Assembly: GCA_001795115.1 (NCBI GenBank)
Contig: MGNI01000019.1
Span: 1 to 13,972 of the forward strand
DNA length: 13,972 nt
Reading direction: 5' to 3'
DNA from: Chloroflexi bacterium RBG_16_48_8
GTDB taxonomy: Bacteria > Chloroflexota > Anaerolineae > Anaerolineales > E44-bin32
Shown here: piece after piece, positions 11,459-13,972 of the stretch
How positions within the stretch are numbered: position 1 is the first letter of the stretch
How the letters are laid out: the number at the start of each line of letters is the position of its first letter
Notes under the pieces: generated by a model
The model's database searches: none
Told to the model about the DNA's origin: nothing
The model's input: only the letters and a program-made list of their open reading frames with translations
Made by a program: the position numbers and the translations under genes

Positions 11459-13972
11459 GGTGGGGGTGTCGAGGTCTGTGTACGGGTAGGCGTATTGGTT
11501 GGACCAGGCGGAGGCGTGCTGGTTTTTGTGGGCGTGGGGGTATGGGTTGGTGCTGGGGGAGAGGTGTTGGTCGGCGTGGGCGTATTTGCTTCGCCTGTTG
11601 TTTTTATCGCAGAGACCTGGCATGTACCCCATCCGGGGAAATCCAAGGTGAGAACAGCCTGGTAGGTGCCATTGAAATTCGCATAGAGGAAATTCGCCTC
11701 CCACAAGCGATTCGTCCCTGTAGCCAGGGTTATGGAAGGTGCGGAAGCGTCCACAGGTGAGAAATACGTTCTCGTTGAATAATACGTGGAACCGTTAAAA
11801 GTCTTTCGATTGAATTTCATCGGTGGCGCAACTGGGAAATACAAAGTGGAATGAGTCAAATAGGCGTCCTCTGAATTGTCATTACGCACGTAAAACTCGA
11901 AGTCACTGCCGTTGAATTGCACGTTGTTGACCACGAGCTTGCTGCAATCCGGCGAAGAACCCGGGGTGTTCGTGGGTGCAGGTGTGTTGGTCGGGGCAGG
12001 TGTGTTGGTGGGCGTAGGCGTGTTGGTAGGTGTAGGTGGGCTAAAGGATCCATTGGCGACAACATTGCACGTAAGGCTTGTCCCCGAAAAACCGTATCGC
12101 AGGGTGGCTTGGTAGGCACCGGTCGGAAGCTGAAGGAAGTTGGCTTCCCAAGTCTGGTTCCCCATCCCATTCGCCAAGCGGATCTCCGGGCTTACGTTCG
12201 TCGTAATCGGCGAGGTATAAACGGGAGAAACGGGGTTGTAATAGGTCGTTCCATTCGTCGGGCCGATGTAGAAATTATCGAAGCCGCTGCTGCCATCGAC
12301 AGGCCAAATAAGTCCAGTGTACTGCATATAAGCATCATGCGCGTTGAGATTGCGAATATTGAAGCGGAAGTCATTGGGTCCAAAGCCAATGTTGCTCACT
12401 GTCAGTTTGCTGCAATCCGGTGTTGGCGTGTTGGTAGGTGTGGGCGTTATCGTGGGTGTATTCGTGATCGTCGGTGTCGGTGTGATGGTGGGCGTGTTGG
12501 TGGGAGTTGGCGTAGGTGGCTGTTCGACATCAATGTCCGCCGATACTGGGCAATAAAAACCATTATTGGGATCAAAGAAGGTCAGATCCCCCTTGAAATA
12601 TCCCCAAAGACCTTCAATGGGGATATTGTCAAAGTCAACCTCGAATACCCCCGTGTAATTCGCAGGAAAGACACGGTGTGTACTTTGAGACGTGGTTGGT
12701 GAAGAGAAATAATTGAAATAATCATAAACCTGCGACCGGAAGCTGAAAGAATTGATATGCATCCCCATGTTGTCCGGCCAGATGACTGTCGCCTCTTCGA
12801 ATGTCAAATCTGCTTGTGTCTGATTGTCCACCACGATTTCAAAGTCATCATCGACAACGCGCACGTCCGACACAACGAGATTCGAACAATCCGGCGTTGG
12901 TCCTGGGGTGGGTGTTGGATACGTTTTTTGATGTTCCTTAATCACCTGACATCCATCATCAAAGGTGAGGGTGACAATATAATCGACATCGTAATCCATC
13001 AACGGCCCGGGTGGATCATCGGCATAGAAGTCTGCATACCAATGGTAATTCCCTAATGCTGGGAAATTTAGGGGTGGATCGGAATTCACCAATGTCGGCC
13101 CTTCATAGTCATCACCGTTGTAATAGATGGCACCACCCCATTCCATCCAGTCTAAATAATAGCTGTCCCAGAGTTTAGACCATTCGAAGTTCGTATCGGT
13201 TAATTGCCTCGCTTGGAAGGAAGCATTGCCAAGATTGATATGGAAGCGGAGAAGATCTTCATTATATGTTAATGGTCCATCTATTATCCAACTACAGTTC
13301 GGTGTGGGTGACGGTGTGGGTGTGGGAGGAACGGCGTTCACGACAACATCGCATGTAACACTGCTCCCCGAAAAACCATAGGTCAACGTGGCCTGGTAAT
13401 TGCCTCCAGGAACTTGATCGAATATGGCCTCCCAGTTCTGCACCCCCATCCAATTGGCTAAAAGCCTCTCGGGAAAGACTGTTGTCGATATAGGAGAGGT
13501 GTAAATCGGATTCATTGGATCATAATATTGAGCAGCACCCTGAGGATACATATAAAAGGCATCGAAGCTATGTATGGCATCCATTGGCCATATAAGATCC
13601 GTCTGCTCTAAATAGGCTTCAATCGAACCTGCATTTTGAATCGAAAAATTGAAGCTATCTTGATCGAAGTCGACATTACTCACGATGAGATCGTTGCAAT
13701 CCGGCCCTGGTGTGTTGGTGATGGTGGGTGTTAAGGACAGCGTAGGCGTGAATGTCGCTGTTCCATCCACCGTTGGCGTCGGTTCTAATGTGTAAGTCGC
13801 TGTTGTAAAGGGTGGAGGTGGTAGAGGTTCTGACATCCGATAATCCTCTACTCTCGCAAGACGTGCAGAGCTGAAGTGCAAGGTTGGCCATATCTGGTTG
13901 AGGAAGGGGACAAGCACAGGAAAATTGTAATCGACCACAACCACCACATCTTCCCCCGGATCCCCAGCATAC
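11425..13972 (-). CDS. TadE-like pseudopilin end fused to a Thr/Pro-linked modular surface protein (5' truncated)
   Basis: The frame is open through the right edge, so the start is missing; about 848 codons are visible. The first residues, GDPGEDVVVVVDYNFPVLVP, followed by an 'LHFSSARLARVEDYR' type end, match the C-terminal part of TadE/TadG-like minor pseudopilins of Flp/Tad pili. That family normally ends at this point. Here it continues through TPTPT-rich linkers into five modules of about 110-120 residues. Each opens with a Cys (CNDLIVSNV, CSWIIDG, CSNLVVSDV, CSKLTVSNI, CSKLVVNNV) and holds a second Cys near its end (VTCDV, GCQVI, FYCPV, LTCNV, GTCQV). The modules look like CARDB/Ig-like beta-sandwiches with one disulfide each. 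The protein ends in a Thr/Pro tail (...TNTPIGGPPD) with no membrane anchor or sorting signal. A pilus-associated or surface stalk role is inferred. The TadE call rests on about 45 residues and should be tested with the missing upstream part. Confidence 0.8.
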   Translation of the reverse strand, partial: YAGDPGEDVVVVVDYNFPVLVPFLNQIWPTLHFSSARLARVEDYRMSEPLPPPPFTTATYTLEPTPTVDGTATFTPTLSLTPTITNTPGPDCNDLIVSNVDFDQDSFNFSIQNAGSIEAYLEQTDLIWPMDAIHSFDAFYMYPQGAAQYYDPMNPIYTSPISTTVFPERLLANWMGVQNWEAIFDQVPGGNYQATLTYGFSGSSVTCDVVVNAVPPTPTPSPTPNCSWIIDGPLTYNEDLLRFHINLGNASFQARQLTDTNFEWSKLWDSYYLDWMEWGGAIYYNGDDYEGPTLVNSDPPLNFPALGNYHWYADFYADDPPGPLMDYDVDYIVTLTFDDGCQVIKEHQKTYPTPTPGPTPDCSNLVVSDVRVVDDDFEIVVDNQTQADLTFEEATVIWPDNMGMHINSFSFRSQVYDYFNYFSSPTTSQSTHRVFPANYTGVFEVDFDNIPIEGLWGYFKGDLTFFDPNNGFYCPVSADIDVEQPPTPTPTNTPTITPTPTITNTPTITPTPTNTPTPDCSKLTVSNIGFGPNDFRFNIRNLNAHDAYMQYTGLIWPVDGSSGFDNFYIGPTNGTTYYNPVSPVYTSPITTNVSPEIRLANGMGNQTWEANFLQLPTGAYQATLRYGFSGTSLTCNVVANGSFSPPTPTNTPTPTNTPAPTNTPAPTNTPGSSPDCSKLVVNNVQFNGSDFEFYVRNDNSEDAYLTHSTLYFPVAPPMKFNRKTFNGSTYYSTRTYFSPVDASAPSITLATGTNRLWEANFLYANFNGTYQAVLTLDFPGWGTCQVSAIKTTGEANTPTPTNTSPPAPTHTPTPTKTSTPPPGPTNTPTRTQTSTPPPTNTPIGGPPD
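11428..13698 (-). repeat. Five-module protein-level repeat with Thr/Pro linkers
   Basis: Module-opening Cys codons lie at 13698, 13296, 12888, 12414 and 11946, giving periods of 402, 408, 474 and 468 bases. The differences come mainly from linker length. Linkers are NTPTPT-type, shortest before modules 2 and 3 and longest before modules 4 and 5 and in the tail. Modules 1 and 4 are closest: both contain a 'LIWP' strand, 'YTSPI(S/T)T', 'LAN(W/G)MG', 'YQATL(T/R)YGFSG' and 'TC(D/N)VV'. This suggests a duplication that was later separated by insertion or recombination. The DNA of the linkers is low-complexity GGTGT/GTTGGT sequence on the plus strand. Confidence 0.75.

Noticed and set aside
12417..12530. 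GGTGT/GTTGGT-rich DNA that resembles a tandem repeat or CRISPR-like array
   Set aside because: The periodicity comes from TPT/TNTP codons of the linker; no conserved repeat-spacer structure is present.
11917..12702. Plus-strand 261-codon frame rich in Gly/Arg/Val
   Set aside because: It is the complement of the Thr/Pro linker and module coding sequence; the odd composition is explained by the opposite strand.
11425..13698. The Cys-bracketed stalk modules as cohesins, which would pair with the dockerins
   Set aside because: Module size is near that of a cohesin and the idea is attractive, but I see no cohesin signature and the 'LIWP' beta pattern fits CARDB/Ig-like modules better; structure prediction would decide.

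Overview
The window looks like an accessory, secretion-dominated region of a Chloroflexota (Anaerolineae-like) chromosome. This assignment rests on style, not on a marker gene. The signs are S-layer homology (SLH) repeats of the 'GC...YCPE...TRAE' type, very long Thr/Pro ('TPTPTNTP') linkers, Cys-containing dockerin modules, and an IS1182-like transposase relic. No tRNA, rRNA, CRISPR array, regulator, transporter or cytoplasmic enzyme is visible. Every protein-coding gene judged real lies on the minus strand, and every one whose N-terminus is visible and intact begins with a signal peptide.

Layout, read in the direction of transcription (right to left). (1) 13972-11425: the 5'-truncated end of a large surface protein. 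It starts with what looks like the C-terminal part of a TadE/TadG-type minor pseudopilin and continues into five Cys-bracketed beta-rich modules joined by Thr/Pro linkers. An 11-bp inverted repeat straddles its stop codon. (2) 11424-11014: a 411-bp gap. (3) 11013-4322: three consecutive secreted proteins, each ending in a 56-residue type I dockerin. The first is an alpha/alpha-toroid plus beta-sandwich protein (polysaccharide-lyase-like). The second is a putative GHL15-type glycosyl hydrolase with a golvesin-like beta domain. The third is another alpha/alpha-toroid protein. A rho-independent terminator follows the third gene. A possible 77-codon ORF with a strong ribosome binding site sits between the second and third genes.

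(4) 4169-3399: on the plus strand, a decayed IS1182-family transposase with an in-frame stop. (5) 3262-2793: a frameshifted gene for a short SLH-only secreted protein. (6) 2552-558: a secreted beta-propeller-like protein with three C-terminal SLH repeats. (7) 517-1: the N-terminal part of a secreted TIM-barrel glycoside-hydrolase-like protein cut by the window edge.

Taken together, the window suggests an extracellular carbohydrate-processing or surface-display locus. Dockerin proteins would be recruited by a cohesin scaffold encoded elsewhere, SLH proteins would be held on the cell envelope, and a pilus-associated stalk protein lies next to them. The most interesting part is the three-gene dockerin cluster, whose catalytic modules are not classical cellulases and whose dockerins share an unusual conserved cysteine pair. 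The joint function is inference. No cohesin is visible in the window.
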